This document shows, piece by piece, positions 18,448-25,903 of a stretch of DNA of 64,000 nucleotides. This DNA is from Sphingobacteriales bacterium (GTDB taxonomy: Bacteria > Bacteroidota > Bacteroidia > Chitinophagales > Chitinophagaceae). Under the pieces are notes generated by a model. The model ran no database searches. It saw only the letters and a list, made by a program, of their open reading frames with translations, and was not told where the DNA came from. The translations under genes were made by a program, and so were the position numbers. Every line of letters starts with the position of its first letter. Position 1 is the first letter of the stretch. The stretch is taken from the NCBI GenBank assembly GCA_016235125.1, contig JACRLZ010000007.1, positions 430,761 to 494,760 on the forward strand, in the 5' to 3' direction.

Positions 18448-19509
18448 ATGACCCAGAATCACTCACAATCTTCTTTTTTACCCATGTCCCGTTCACTTAT
18501 GTTCTGGAAAATATTCCAGGTCATCTGCTGGTTGGCAGGAATAGCTTTATTACTTGTAATGTTTGTGAATCCTTCGACAGGGGTTATGATTTTCTGGAAT
18601 ATCCTGATACCTGTGGCTCCTGCTTTGCTGGTAATTGGTACAGGTGTATGGCGAAATGTTTGTCCGCTGGGTACTACCGCATTATTGCCCGACCGGTTAG
18701 GATTTTCAAAAAAAATAAAACTGTCTTCCAAAATGCAGGCAGTTCTTCATCTTATTGCCGTTCTCCTGTTGCTGCTGATAATTCCCTTGCGGCATGTGTT
18801 GTTCAACCAGGATGGACAGGCTACAGCGCTGATCATATTGGGATTGGGAGTGATGGCGATGTTCACCGGGTTTATGTTTGAAAGAAAAAGCGGATGGTGT
18901 TCCGGATTATGTCCTGTTCATCCTGTAGAAAAGTTATATGGTTCCGGGGTTGCTTTTTCATTGCCCAACGCACATTGCAGTGAATGTGTCAGGTGTTCGG
19001 TGCCTTGCCCTGATTCCACACAGGTAAGCAAGCCCTTTCTGAGTCAGAATAATGCGGTTACCAAAGCTACTGAATTGGTGTTATTGGGATGTTTTCCCGG
19101 CTATGTATGGGGATGGTTTCATACTCCTGATTATACCGGTGCTGAAGGATGGAGCCGGCTGAATATTGTATACGGGTATCCCTTGCTTGGCGCAGCAGCC
19201 AGCTTGCTTATTTATTTCCTGTTGAACTGGTTTTTCAAAAAACATAATAAAGTTATCATAGGAGTATTTGCTACAGCAGCCGTATCCTGTTATTACTGGT
19301 TCAGGCTTCCGATATTGTTTGGTTTTGGAAAACTTGAAACTCATGGCATGCTGGTTGACCTCAGCAACACAATTCCCGGATGGAGTATCACTGCGTTTAC
19401 TTCTCTCACCACCCTGTTTTTCTTCTGGTGGATGGTTATCCGTAAAAAAGAAAGAATAAGCTGGTCGGTAAGGCCGAGATATGTAAGGGGCAGCGGACTT
19501 ATCTCATGA
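18448..19509 (+). CDS. Membrane-bound [4Fe-4S] polyferredoxin-like protein
   Basis: 353 residues with about eight transmembrane helices. Three cytoplasmic Cys motifs are visible: Cys72 in RNVCPLG, Cys151 and Cys155 in WCSGLCPVHP, and a classical CxxCxxCxxxCP [4Fe-4S] motif at 177-188 (CSECVRCSVPCP). This resembles the membrane parts of NapH, NosR and CcoG, which pass electrons between quinol or ferredoxin pools and periplasmic enzymes. No nap, nos or cco genes are nearby, so the electron partner is unknown. Confidence 0.75.
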   Translation: MTQNHSQSSFLPMSRSLMFWKIFQVICWLAGIALLLVMFVNPSTGVMIFWNILIPVAPALLVIGTGVWRNVCPLGTTALLPDRLGFSKKIKLSSKMQAVLHLIAVLLLLLIIPLRHVLFNQDGQATALIILGLGVMAMFTGFMFERKSGWCSGLCPVHPVEKLYGSGVAFSLPNAHCSECVRCSVPCPDSTQVSKPFLSQNNAVTKATELVLLGCFPGYVWGWFHTPDYTGAEGWSRLNIVYGYPLLGAAASLLIYFLLNWFFKKHNKVIIGVFATAAVSCYYWFRLPILFGFGKLETHGMLVDLSNTIPGWSITAFTSLTTLFFFWWMVIRKKERISWSVRPRYVRGSGLIS

Positions 19510-19545
19510 ATTATTGTCTATCAATTGTCTCTTCGGTACAATCGG

Positions 19546-19601
19546 AGAAAGAATATCTTCGCAGCATGCAGCAACTCATCGAATGTATTTCCAACTTCAG
19601 C
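19546..19601 (+). pseudogene. Duplicated 5' end of ftcD (remnant)
   Basis: This 56-base stretch matches the region around the ftcD start at 20384-20439 with six mismatches, including the sequence before the start, the ATG (19566) and the first 12 codons (MQQLIECISNFS versus MQQLIECVPNFS). The match stops abruptly; the local frame ends at a TAA at 19620. Most changes are silent or conservative, which suggests descent from a working gene copy. The transposase gene and palindromes lie between the two copies. Confidence 0.75.
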
Positions 19602-19605
19602 AAGC

Positions 19606-20067
19606 CTACTCCAACTCCTTAAAAATATACCTATCATCATACTCAATCTCAAAAGCTTTCAGCAGACGCCGATACTCGGATAAAAAGGTTTCTTTCTTAT
19701 GATGCGCTTCCTGGTTTTGTATGTATCGGATAACTCTGTCCACATGACTTTTGGAGTAGGAAAATGCTCCAAAACCTTCCTGCCAGGCAAAGGCTGATTT
19801 ACAAAACTTATTTTCTTTAATCCACTTAGTACTTTCTGCTTTTGTATTTTGCACTATTGCAGATATGGATTGATGTGGTCTAAGCCCGATGAAGATATGT
19901 ATATGGTCAGGCATGCTATTTATCTGAAGCATCTTATGCTCATTGTTTTGAAAGATGCCGGTAATATACTGGTGTAATCTCTCTTTCCATTCTTTTTGAA
20001 TCATCGCTGCCCGGTATTTCACCGCAAATACTAACTGAATGTGCAGCTGGGTGTAGGTGTTTGCCAT
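19606..20067 (-). CDS. IS200/IS605-like Y1 transposase (RAYT type)
   Basis: 153 residues. The HUH motif is HIH at 55-57 in SMPDHIHIFIG, with GFGAFSYS ahead of a helix that carries the likely nucleophile Tyr115 in VIRYIQNQE. Such enzymes cut and rejoin single-stranded DNA at hairpins. The lack of tnpB and the REP-like palindromes immediately upstream point to the REP-associated (TnpA-REP) branch rather than a classical IS200. All visible catalytic residues are intact. Its stop lies next to the remnant ftcD start. Confidence 0.88.
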   Translation of the reverse strand: MANTYTQLHIQLVFAVKYRAAMIQKEWKERLHQYITGIFQNNEHKMLQINSMPDHIHIFIGLRPHQSISAIVQNTKAESTKWIKENKFCKSAFAWQEGFGAFSYSKSHVDRVIRYIQNQEAHHKKETFLSEYRRLLKAFEIEYDDRYIFKELE

Positions 20068-20116
20068 ACTTATTTATTTTATTAAATGTACGGATTAGCA
20101 CTAAACCTCTCTCAGA

Positions 20117-20140
20117 GCACCATGCGTTCCTACGGAACGT
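20117..20140 (+). repeat. REP-like palindrome 1
   Basis: GCACCATG followed by a hairpin GCGTTCC-TAC-GGAACGT. The same unit occurs inverted at 20262-20285 and directly at 20307-20330. Confidence 0.75.
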
Positions 20141-20206
20141 AAAAAACATCTATTAACGGGTTACCCATGAAATGTTCTTACGGACTTGGATAGATTCATT
20201 AAAGTA

Positions 20207-20227
20207 ATGTGTCCCATCTGGACACAT
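20207..20227. repeat. Palindrome 2 (divergent)
   Basis: ATGTGTCC-CATCT-GGACACAT is a perfect 8-bp stem with a 5-base loop. Its sequence differs from the other units, but it sits within the same array. Confidence 0.65.
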
Positions 20228-20261
20228 GTTGGGTAAAAGGATATATGCCAGAATAGCTAAA

Positions 20262-20285
20262 GCGTCCCGTAGGGACGCATGGTGC
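20262..20285 (-). repeat. REP-like palindrome 3, inverted copy
   Basis: Hairpin GCGTCCC-GTA-GGGACGC followed by CATGGTGC. This is the reverse-complement arrangement of the unit at 20117, so the two form an inverted pair as in BIMEs. Confidence 0.75.
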
Positions 20286-20306
20286 TGATATTCTAATTCG
20301 CAGATT

Positions 20307-20330
20307 GCACCAGACGTTCCTACGGAACGT
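20307..20330 (+). repeat. REP-like palindrome 4
   Basis: GCACCAG followed by hairpin ACGTTCC-TAC-GGAACGT, in the same orientation as the unit at 20117. Confidence 0.75.
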
Positions 20331-20362
20331 TTTCATTAGACAGCAGGTTAGTTACCGACGAT

Positions 20363-20379
20363 ATGTCCCTACAGGACAT
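20363..20379. repeat. Palindrome 5
   Basis: ATGTCC-CTACA-GGACAT hairpin ending 24 bases before the ftcD ATG. It may therefore lie in the ftcD promoter or leader. Confidence 0.6.
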
Positions 20380-20403
20380 TTATAGAAACAATATCTTCGC
20401 AGC

Positions 20404-22083
20404 ATGCAGCAACTTATAGAATGTGTCCCCAACTTCAGCGAAGGGAACGACCTGAACATAATTAAACAAATTACTGACCAGATAGAATCGGTAGAAGGTG
20501 TTCGTTTATTAAATGTTGATCCCGGTAAGGCAACCAACAGAACGGTGGTAACATTTGTTGGTCACCCGGAAGCAGTTATCGAAGCGGCATACCGAGCCAT
20601 TAAAAAAGCAGGCGAGTTGATTGATATGAGTAAACATAAAGGCGAACATCCCCGGATGGGAGCAACGGATGTTTGTCCATTAATTCCCATCGCTGATATT
20701 TCGATGGAAAAAACCGCAAAGTATGCACAGCAATTGGCAAAAAGAGTTGGGGAGGAATTGAAATTGCCTGTTTATTTATATGAAGCAGCACAGCCTGATA
20801 AAGAAAGAAGCAATTTGTCGGTAATAAGGGCGGGAGAATATGAAGGCTTCTTTAAAAAAATAAAAGAACCGCAATGGAAACCAGATTTTGGCCCGACTGA
20901 GTTTGATGCAAAACGAGGAGCAACTGTTATTGGCGCAAGAGATTTTTTAGTGGCATATAATGTAAACCTCAATACTACTTCCACAAGAAGAGCCAACGCC
21001 ATTGCTTTTGATGTGCGGGAAGCTGGGAGAAAGGTTAAGGTTAAGATTAAGGATGAGAGAGGAGAGGAGCAAGAAGTGGAGAAAATACAACCGGGAAGTT
21101 TGAAATGCGTGAAAGCTATCGGCTGGTATATTGAAGAATATGGGATTGCACAAATAAGTATCAATCTTACCAATATTAATGTCACTCCCATGCACATTGC
21201 TTTTGATGAAGTGTGCAAAAGCGCTGCGAGCCGTGGGATGCGGGTTACGGGAAGTGAGTTAGTCGGTTTGATCCCCTTGAAAGCAATGACAGATGCGGGT
21301 AAGTATTTTTTAGGAAAACAGAAACGTTCAACCGGTGTGTCGGAAAAAGAGCTGATTAAAATTGCTGTAAAATCGCTGGGGCTTGACGAACTGACCCCAT
21401 TTAAACCGGAAGAAAAAATTATTGAGTATATGCTGCAAAATAAAAATGACAACAAACTGGTGAGCATGTCGCTTACCGGTTTTGCTGATGAAACAGCAAG
21501 TGAAAGTCCTGCACCGGGTGGCGGCTCTGTTTCTGCATATGTCGCTGCATTGGGAATTTCATTGGGAACTATGGTTGCCAATCTTTCTTCGCATAAAAAA
21601 GGCTGGGATGACAGATGGGAAGAGTTCAGCAATTGGGCGGAGAAAGGACAGCAGTATAAAAATGAATTGTTGCGACTGGTGGATGAAGATACAAAGGCAT
21701 TTAACCGCATCATGCAGGCGATGGCTTTGCCGAAAGGAACCGATGAGGAAAAAGCAATGAGGAAACAGGCGATACAGGAAGCGACAAAATATGCGATTGA
21801 AATTCCTTTTAAAGTAATGCAGGCAGCATATGCCAGCATGGAAGTGATAAAAGCGATGGTGGAAACAGGTAACCCTAATTCAGTAACAGATGCAGGAGTA
21901 GGAGCTTTATGTGCAAGAACTTCCGTGATTGGAGCATTTATGAATGTGAGGATAAATGCTTCAGGATATGACGATAAAAATTTTGTAAACGATATTCTTT
22001 CAAAAGGAAAAGAGATAGAGAATAAAGCAATAGCTTTAGAATCTGAAATTATAAAGACAGTCAATGAAAAAATCGGAAGTTAA
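20404..22083 (+). CDS. ftcD: Bifunctional glutamate formimidoyltransferase / formimidotetrahydrofolate cyclodeaminase
   Basis: 559 residues, matching the fused FTCD enzyme. The N-terminal formimidoyltransferase (about 1-300) begins MQQLIECVPNFSEGN and includes HPRMGATDVCPL. The C-terminal cyclodeaminase (about 355-559) contains ASESPAPGGGSVSAYVAALG and a helical bundle. It moves the formimino group of formiminoglutamate to tetrahydrofolate, releasing glutamate, then deaminates it to methenyl-THF with release of ammonia. It completes the pathway begun by HutI. The next gene (hutG-like) overlaps its end by 20 bp. A copy of its 5' end lies at 19546-19601. Confidence 0.95.
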   Translation: MQQLIECVPNFSEGNDLNIIKQITDQIESVEGVRLLNVDPGKATNRTVVTFVGHPEAVIEAAYRAIKKAGELIDMSKHKGEHPRMGATDVCPLIPIADISMEKTAKYAQQLAKRVGEELKLPVYLYEAAQPDKERSNLSVIRAGEYEGFFKKIKEPQWKPDFGPTEFDAKRGATVIGARDFLVAYNVNLNTTSTRRANAIAFDVREAGRKVKVKIKDERGEEQEVEKIQPGSLKCVKAIGWYIEEYGIAQISINLTNINVTPMHIAFDEVCKSAASRGMRVTGSELVGLIPLKAMTDAGKYFLGKQKRSTGVSEKELIKIAVKSLGLDELTPFKPEEKIIEYMLQNKNDNKLVSMSLTGFADETASESPAPGGGSVSAYVAALGISLGTMVANLSSHKKGWDDRWEEFSNWAEKGQQYKNELLRLVDEDTKAFNRIMQAMALPKGTDEEKAMRKQAIQEATKYAIEIPFKVMQAAYASMEVIKAMVETGNPNSVTDAGVGALCARTSVIGAFMNVRINASGYDDKNFVNDILSKGKEIENKAIALESEIIKTVNEKIGS

Positions 22084-23176
22084 TGAGGTTGCTGAATCAG
22101 TAAAGAAGCAAAATGGAATGCAGCATCTGAAAATTTACAGCAAGCAGGATATTCTCTCACTCACCAAAATTCGTCGCTTCGAAACCAAATTGGGTGAAAG
22201 ATTACAGGTGGTTCAGGATGCCGGGGACATTGCAAAATCAATAAGTGTTTCTTCGGCTAAGTATGTTCTGTTTGGCATACCGGAAGACCTTGGCGCAAAA
22301 GGTAATCTCGGCATCGGGGGCACAGATACTTTATGGATTCCTTTTCTTCAGTCTTTTCTTAATATCCAGAGCAATGATTTTTTTGATGGAGGCGAAATAT
22401 TGCTGATCGGTCATTTTGATTTCGGCGACATTCAATACCTGATTGACAATACTGCAAAAACGGATGATGAAAAAATTGAAGCTTACCGCCATGCTGTGAA
22501 CACAATTGATGATGAAGTGGAGCACCTGGTGAAAGTGATCACAGAAAATAAGAAGATACCTGTTGCAATCGGGGGAGGTCATAATAATTCTTATCCCCTG
22601 ATAAAAGGAGCTGCAAAAGGCTGGTATAAGGCCGACATGATTCCGTTACAACAAATCAATTGCATCAATTTGGATGCACATGCCGATTACAGACCAATGG
22701 AAGGAAGACATAGCGGAAATGCATTCCGCTATGCAGAAGAAGACGGCTACCTGCAGAAGTATTGCGTGGTGGGTCTGCATGAAAATTATATTCCTCAAAA
22801 CATTTGGATAGACATAGTAAACAATCCTTTTATTGACTGCATCACATTTGAAGACATATTTGTGCATGAAAAAAGAACCTTCATGCAATCCGTTGCTCAT
22901 GCTACCGGTTTTACAGAAGATACTTTATGCGGAATTGATGTTGATATTGATTGTATCGAACATACACTGAGCAGCGCCATGACGCCGGTGGGCATTCTGC
23001 CAATTCATGCCCGCCAGTATATTTCCTTTGTGGCGGCCGATAGTAAACCGGCTTACCTGCACATTTGCGAAGGAGCAACAAGGCTGGCTGACGGCCGCAG
23101 TGATGCTACCAGCGGCAAACTGGTAAGTTACCTGGTAAGTGATTTTGTAAAAGCGAGGGAATCAGTCAATCAATAG
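22064..23176 (+). CDS. hutG: Formimidoylglutamase-like arginase-family hydrolase
   Basis: 370 residues; an in-frame ATG at 22118 could be the true start and would remove the overlap with ftcD. The binuclear manganese ligands of the ureohydrolase fold are all present: His in AIGGGHNNSYP, Asp-His-Asp in LDAHADYRPM and the Asp residues in GIDVDIDCIE. In context it should hydrolyse formiminoglutamate to glutamate and formamide. The symbol rests on hut context; the fold alone would also fit arginase or agmatinase. Its chemistry is an alternative to the FtcD route encoded just upstream. Confidence 0.8.
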   Translation: MKKSEVNEVAESVKKQNGMQHLKIYSKQDILSLTKIRRFETKLGERLQVVQDAGDIAKSISVSSAKYVLFGIPEDLGAKGNLGIGGTDTLWIPFLQSFLNIQSNDFFDGGEILLIGHFDFGDIQYLIDNTAKTDDEKIEAYRHAVNTIDDEVEHLVKVITENKKIPVAIGGGHNNSYPLIKGAAKGWYKADMIPLQQINCINLDAHADYRPMEGRHSGNAFRYAEEDGYLQKYCVVGLHENYIPQNIWIDIVNNPFIDCITFEDIFVHEKRTFMQSVAHATGFTEDTLCGIDVDIDCIEHTLSSAMTPVGILPIHARQYISFVAADSKPAYLHICEGATRLADGRSDATSGKLVSYLVSDFVKARESVNQ

Positions 23177-23220
23177 GATTAATTTACCATCCGGAGCTTT
23201 AGTTTTTGTAATTTCAGGTC

Positions 23221-23736
23221 ATGAAAAAGCTGGTCATTCTGATCCTTGGCTTTTTTTCTATGAAAGCTTGCTGCCAGAATGAATTTGCAGCCACTGCATT
23301 TTATAATGACTTCAAAAAAATATATGCTGATGCCCAGAATGGCTTTGCAATTTGCAAGGGGGAAAAAAGGATAAGCGAATATGAAGAACTGCAATCAGAG
23401 TATAAAACAACCCTGATACTGCCATTGGCTGATTCCGGCAAAATTGTTATTCCAAATACGGGCAATCCTTATGTGATTTACTATTTCGAACCTTCCAAAG
23501 TAAGATTGAAAGTGGATCAACGGGCACTGAGCCTGCAGGAAGCAATCTTAACCGCTTTTGAAAAACCTTTATATTTAAGATCGGAAACAGTGATTATTAA
23601 AAACCGTCCCCTGACCAATACCTATTTATTTACCAGTGCTGAAGAAACAAGAACATCGATGGCAACCTTTCGGGTAAGCATTTATTTTGAAGACGGCAAG
23701 TATTCTCTTTCACTTGAGATCAGGGGAAAAGGATAG
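23221..23736 (+). CDS. Secreted hypothetical protein
   Basis: 171 residues; signal peptide about 1-18, with Cys residues near its end (KACCQNE) that make a lipoprotein possible though the lipobox is poor. The mature part is alpha/beta without recognised motifs. It starts 44 bp after the hutG-like gene and ends 4 bp from the convergent ABC-F gene. Confidence 0.55.
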   Translation: MKKLVILILGFFSMKACCQNEFAATAFYNDFKKIYADAQNGFAICKGEKRISEYEELQSEYKTTLILPLADSGKIVIPNTGNPYVIYYFEPSKVRLKVDQRALSLQEAILTAFEKPLYLRSETVIIKNRPLTNTYLFTSAEETRTSMATFRVSIYFEDGKYSLSLEIRGKG

Positions 23737-23740
23737 AACA

Positions 23741-25738
23741 TCAGGATTGCCTTTGTTCCATTTCAAGGATCTTTTCAAACAATCTTTCATATTCCTTGTT
23801 TAGTTTCAATAATTCTTCTTCAACATTTTTATATGCTGATTCGGCGTTAAGAAATTTTGTTTTGTCTGAATAAGTGGCCGGATCAATAAGCGCTGCCTCC
23901 AGTTCTGATTTCTTTTGGTTCAAACTGGCAATTCGTTCTTCCAATTGTTGAAATTGTTTTTGGGCTTTTTGAAGCTCTTTTTTTGCCTCTTTATTTATAG
24001 GGGAGGCCTGAGGTCTGAGATCAGTTGTCTGAGCGACGTCTGTAATTTCAGTTGCTGTTTTTTTATTATCTGAATTTACGGTGTTCTTTTCCGGCCTCTT
24101 ACTTCCGGCTTCCGACTTCTGGCCTCTGACCTCTGATTTCTCCATTCTTTCCTTCCACTGCATCCACTCTTCATACCCCCCTTTGAATTCTTTTATCTGA
24201 TAATTGTCAATCTCCCATATTTTATTGGCTGTTTTTGAAATAAAATACCGGTCATGGCTTACCAGCACATAAGTGCCCTGGTATTTGTTCAGTGCTTCGA
24301 TCAGCAATTCGCAGCTGTGTATGTCGAGGTGATTGGTGGGTTCATCGAGTAAAAGAAAATTCGCTTTGCTGATAATGGTTTTTGCCAGCGCCACTCTTGC
24401 CTTTTCACCACCGCTTAAAATTTTTATTTTCTTATCAGCATCATCGCCGCTGAAAAGAAAACAACCGAGTAGTGATCTTAATTCCAGTTCCGTCATCTGG
24501 CTGCCGCATTCCTTCATTTCATCAATAATGCTGTTGTTGATATTTAATGCTTCCAACTGGTGTTGAGCATAAAAGCTTTCCTCAACATTGTGTCCCCATT
24601 TTCTTTCACCATTGAAAGGTTCTGTTCCGGCAATAATGCGGAGTAGAGTGGATTTCCCTTTTCCATTGGCGCCGATCAATGCGATCTTATCACCCCGTTC
24701 AATCTCTGCATGGCTATGTTCAACAATTTTTGTGTTGCCAAAAGATTTTGAAGCATCTTTTAATTCCACCAATACTTTGCCGGGTGTTTTATCTACCCTG
24801 AAGTTGATACGGATATTGGGTCTTTCTAAAGTGGCATCTTCGATTCTTTCGAGCCTGTCCAGTTTTTTTATCAGACTTTGCGCCATGGCGGCTTTGCTTG
24901 CTTTGGCTCTGAACCGGTCAATCAATCTTTCCTGCTGGCGGATAAAGTCCTGCTGGTTTTCAAAAGCCTTTTGCTGTTGGTCTATGCGCAATGCTTTTTC
25001 TTTTTCATAATAGTCATAATTGCCACTATAAATATGTAATTGTTGCTGGTACAGCTCAACAATTTTTGTCACCATCCGGTTCAAAAAATATTTATCGTGA
25101 CTTACTATCACCACGGCGCCGGGATAATGCTGCAAATATTTTTCCAGCCATTCAATAGAAGGAAGATCAAGATGGTTTGTTGGCTCATCGAGCAAAAGCA
25201 AATCGGGTTGTTGTAAAATCATTTTTGCCAGCAATACTCTCATTCGCCATCCGCCACTGAATTCTTTGTAAGGTCTTTGCAGGTCAGCATTGGCAAAACC
25301 AAGACCTTGCAAGATCTCTTCTGTCTGGTGATGGATATTGTAACCGCCGAGTGTTTCTAATTCATGTAGCTTATCACTGTAGTCGTGTAGTGTCTTTTCA
25401 TCGCCTGTTCTTTCTAATTCCTTCCCGAGTATTTCAATTTCTTTTTCTAACAACAATACCTTTTCAAATGCTCCAAGTGCTACCCGCAAAATCGAATCGC
25501 TGGTATCGAAACTAAGCAGGTCCTGATGCAGGTAACCGATGGAAGTGCTGCGGCTTCGTTCCACTGTTCCCTTAGAAGGGCTGTATTCGCCAACCAGCAA
25601 TTTTAATAATGTAGACTTGCCTGTACCGTTATAACCGATCAGCCCGATGCGTTCGCCGGGTTGAATATGCCAGGTGGCATCTTCCACAATAGTTCTTGCC
25701 CCAAATTCGAATGTCACATTTTGTAATCCTGCCAGCAT
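23741..25738 (-). CDS. ABC-F family ATPase
   Basis: 665 residues with two ABC ATPase domains and no transmembrane segments. Walker A motifs are GYNGTGKSTLL and GANGKGKSTLL; signature motifs are FSGGWRMRVLLAK and LSGGEKARVALAK; Walker B motifs are LLLLDEPTNHLD and FLLLDEPTNHLD. The C-terminus (about 580-660) is a long coiled coil, as in Uup. ABC-F proteins bind the ribosomal E site and relieve stalling, or give antibiotic resistance. Residues 532-579 are an unusual linker made by an intergenic-type repeat read in frame. The Uup-like assignment within ABC-F is tentative. Confidence 0.92.
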   Translation of the reverse strand: MLAGLQNVTFEFGARTIVEDATWHIQPGERIGLIGYNGTGKSTLLKLLVGEYSPSKGTVERSRSTSIGYLHQDLLSFDTSDSILRVALGAFEKVLLLEKEIEILGKELERTGDEKTLHDYSDKLHELETLGGYNIHHQTEEILQGLGFANADLQRPYKEFSGGWRMRVLLAKMILQQPDLLLLDEPTNHLDLPSIEWLEKYLQHYPGAVVIVSHDKYFLNRMVTKIVELYQQQLHIYSGNYDYYEKEKALRIDQQQKAFENQQDFIRQQERLIDRFRAKASKAAMAQSLIKKLDRLERIEDATLERPNIRINFRVDKTPGKVLVELKDASKSFGNTKIVEHSHAEIERGDKIALIGANGKGKSTLLRIIAGTEPFNGERKWGHNVEESFYAQHQLEALNINNSIIDEMKECGSQMTELELRSLLGCFLFSGDDADKKIKILSGGEKARVALAKTIISKANFLLLDEPTNHLDIHSCELLIEALNKYQGTYVLVSHDRYFISKTANKIWEIDNYQIKEFKGGYEEWMQWKERMEKSEVRGQKSEAGSKRPEKNTVNSDNKKTATEITDVAQTTDLRPQASPINKEAKKELQKAQKQFQQLEERIASLNQKKSELEAALIDPATYSDKTKFLNAESAYKNVEEELLKLNKEYERLFEKILEMEQRQS
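24001..24143 (-). repeat. Intergenic-type repeat embedded in ABC-F coding sequence
   Basis: Runs of GAAGTC/GAGGTC-like units at one end and the inverse units (GAGGCCTGAGGTCTGAGATC) at the other form imperfect terminal inverted repeats. The same kind of sequence appears between rpmI and rplT at 44793-44846. Here it is read through in frame as a Ser/Glu/Lys/Arg-rich linker. Confidence 0.6.
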
Positions 25739-25740
25739 AG

Positions 25741-25830
25741 CGGTGAGTTGTGAGTTGTGAGTGGTCAGTATTCAATAGGGAATGAACGAACTTTGAGGTT
25801 TCACTCACCATTCATTACTCACCACTTACT
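25741..25830. repeat. GTGAGT-type repeat in the ABC-F leader
   Basis: Tandem GTGAGTT units on one side and inverse CTCACCA/ACTCACC units on the other form a loose inverted repeat between the ABC-F start and its putative promoter. No ORF is supported here. Confidence 0.5.
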
Positions 25831-25843
25831 TTTTAACAGTTTG

Positions 25844-25851
25844 CAAAAATA
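25844..25851 (-). promoter_or_regulatory. -7 box (TATTTTTG) of the ABC-F gene
   Basis: A TAnnTTTG match on the minus strand about 105 bases upstream of the ABC-F ATG, implying a long leader that includes the GTGAGT-type repeat. It is divergent from the box at 25881. Confidence 0.4.
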
Positions 25852-25880
25852 AAGGATTACCACTTGCAGCGGGCGGCTAT

Positions 25881-25888
25881 TATCTTTG
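25881..25888 (+). promoter_or_regulatory. -7 box (TATCTTTG) of the membrane protein/TonB receptor operon
   Basis: A perfect TAnnTTTG match. It overlaps the in-frame TTG at 25886, so translation should start downstream at the ATG at 25904. Confidence 0.6.
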
Positions 25889-25903
25889 CATAAATTTTTT
25901 TTG

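Larger units (their letters stand above)
19602..20383 (-). mobile_element. REP-associated transposase element between direct repeats
   Basis: The interval between the two ftcD-start repeats holds one Y1 transposase gene on the minus strand and, on its 5' side, five small palindromes. No tnpB or other cargo is present. The outer limits given here are simply the inner edges of the direct repeats; true element ends cannot be fixed by eye. Confidence 0.6.

Noticed and set aside
19566..19622. 18-codon frame starting at the remnant ftcD ATG
   Set aside because: It is the leftover start of ftcD running into foreign sequence, not a gene in its own right.
19602..20383. Complete IS200/IS605 insertion sequence with tnpB
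   Set aside because: Only the Y1 transposase is present, and the palindromes and lack of tnpB fit a REP-associated transposase better.
20100..20400. Possible CRISPR-like array
   Set aside because: The repeats are short palindromes in mixed orientation with irregular spacing, and no cas genes are present; REP-type elements explain them better.
20772..22064. 430-residue open frame on the minus strand opposite ftcD
   Set aside because: It is fully antisense to a clear FTCD enzyme and its translation has the Ser/Pro/Leu-rich character of a complement frame.
13364..23176. A single hut operon
   Set aside because: hutI is separated from ftcD by convergent and unrelated genes, and the intervening strand changes exclude one transcript.
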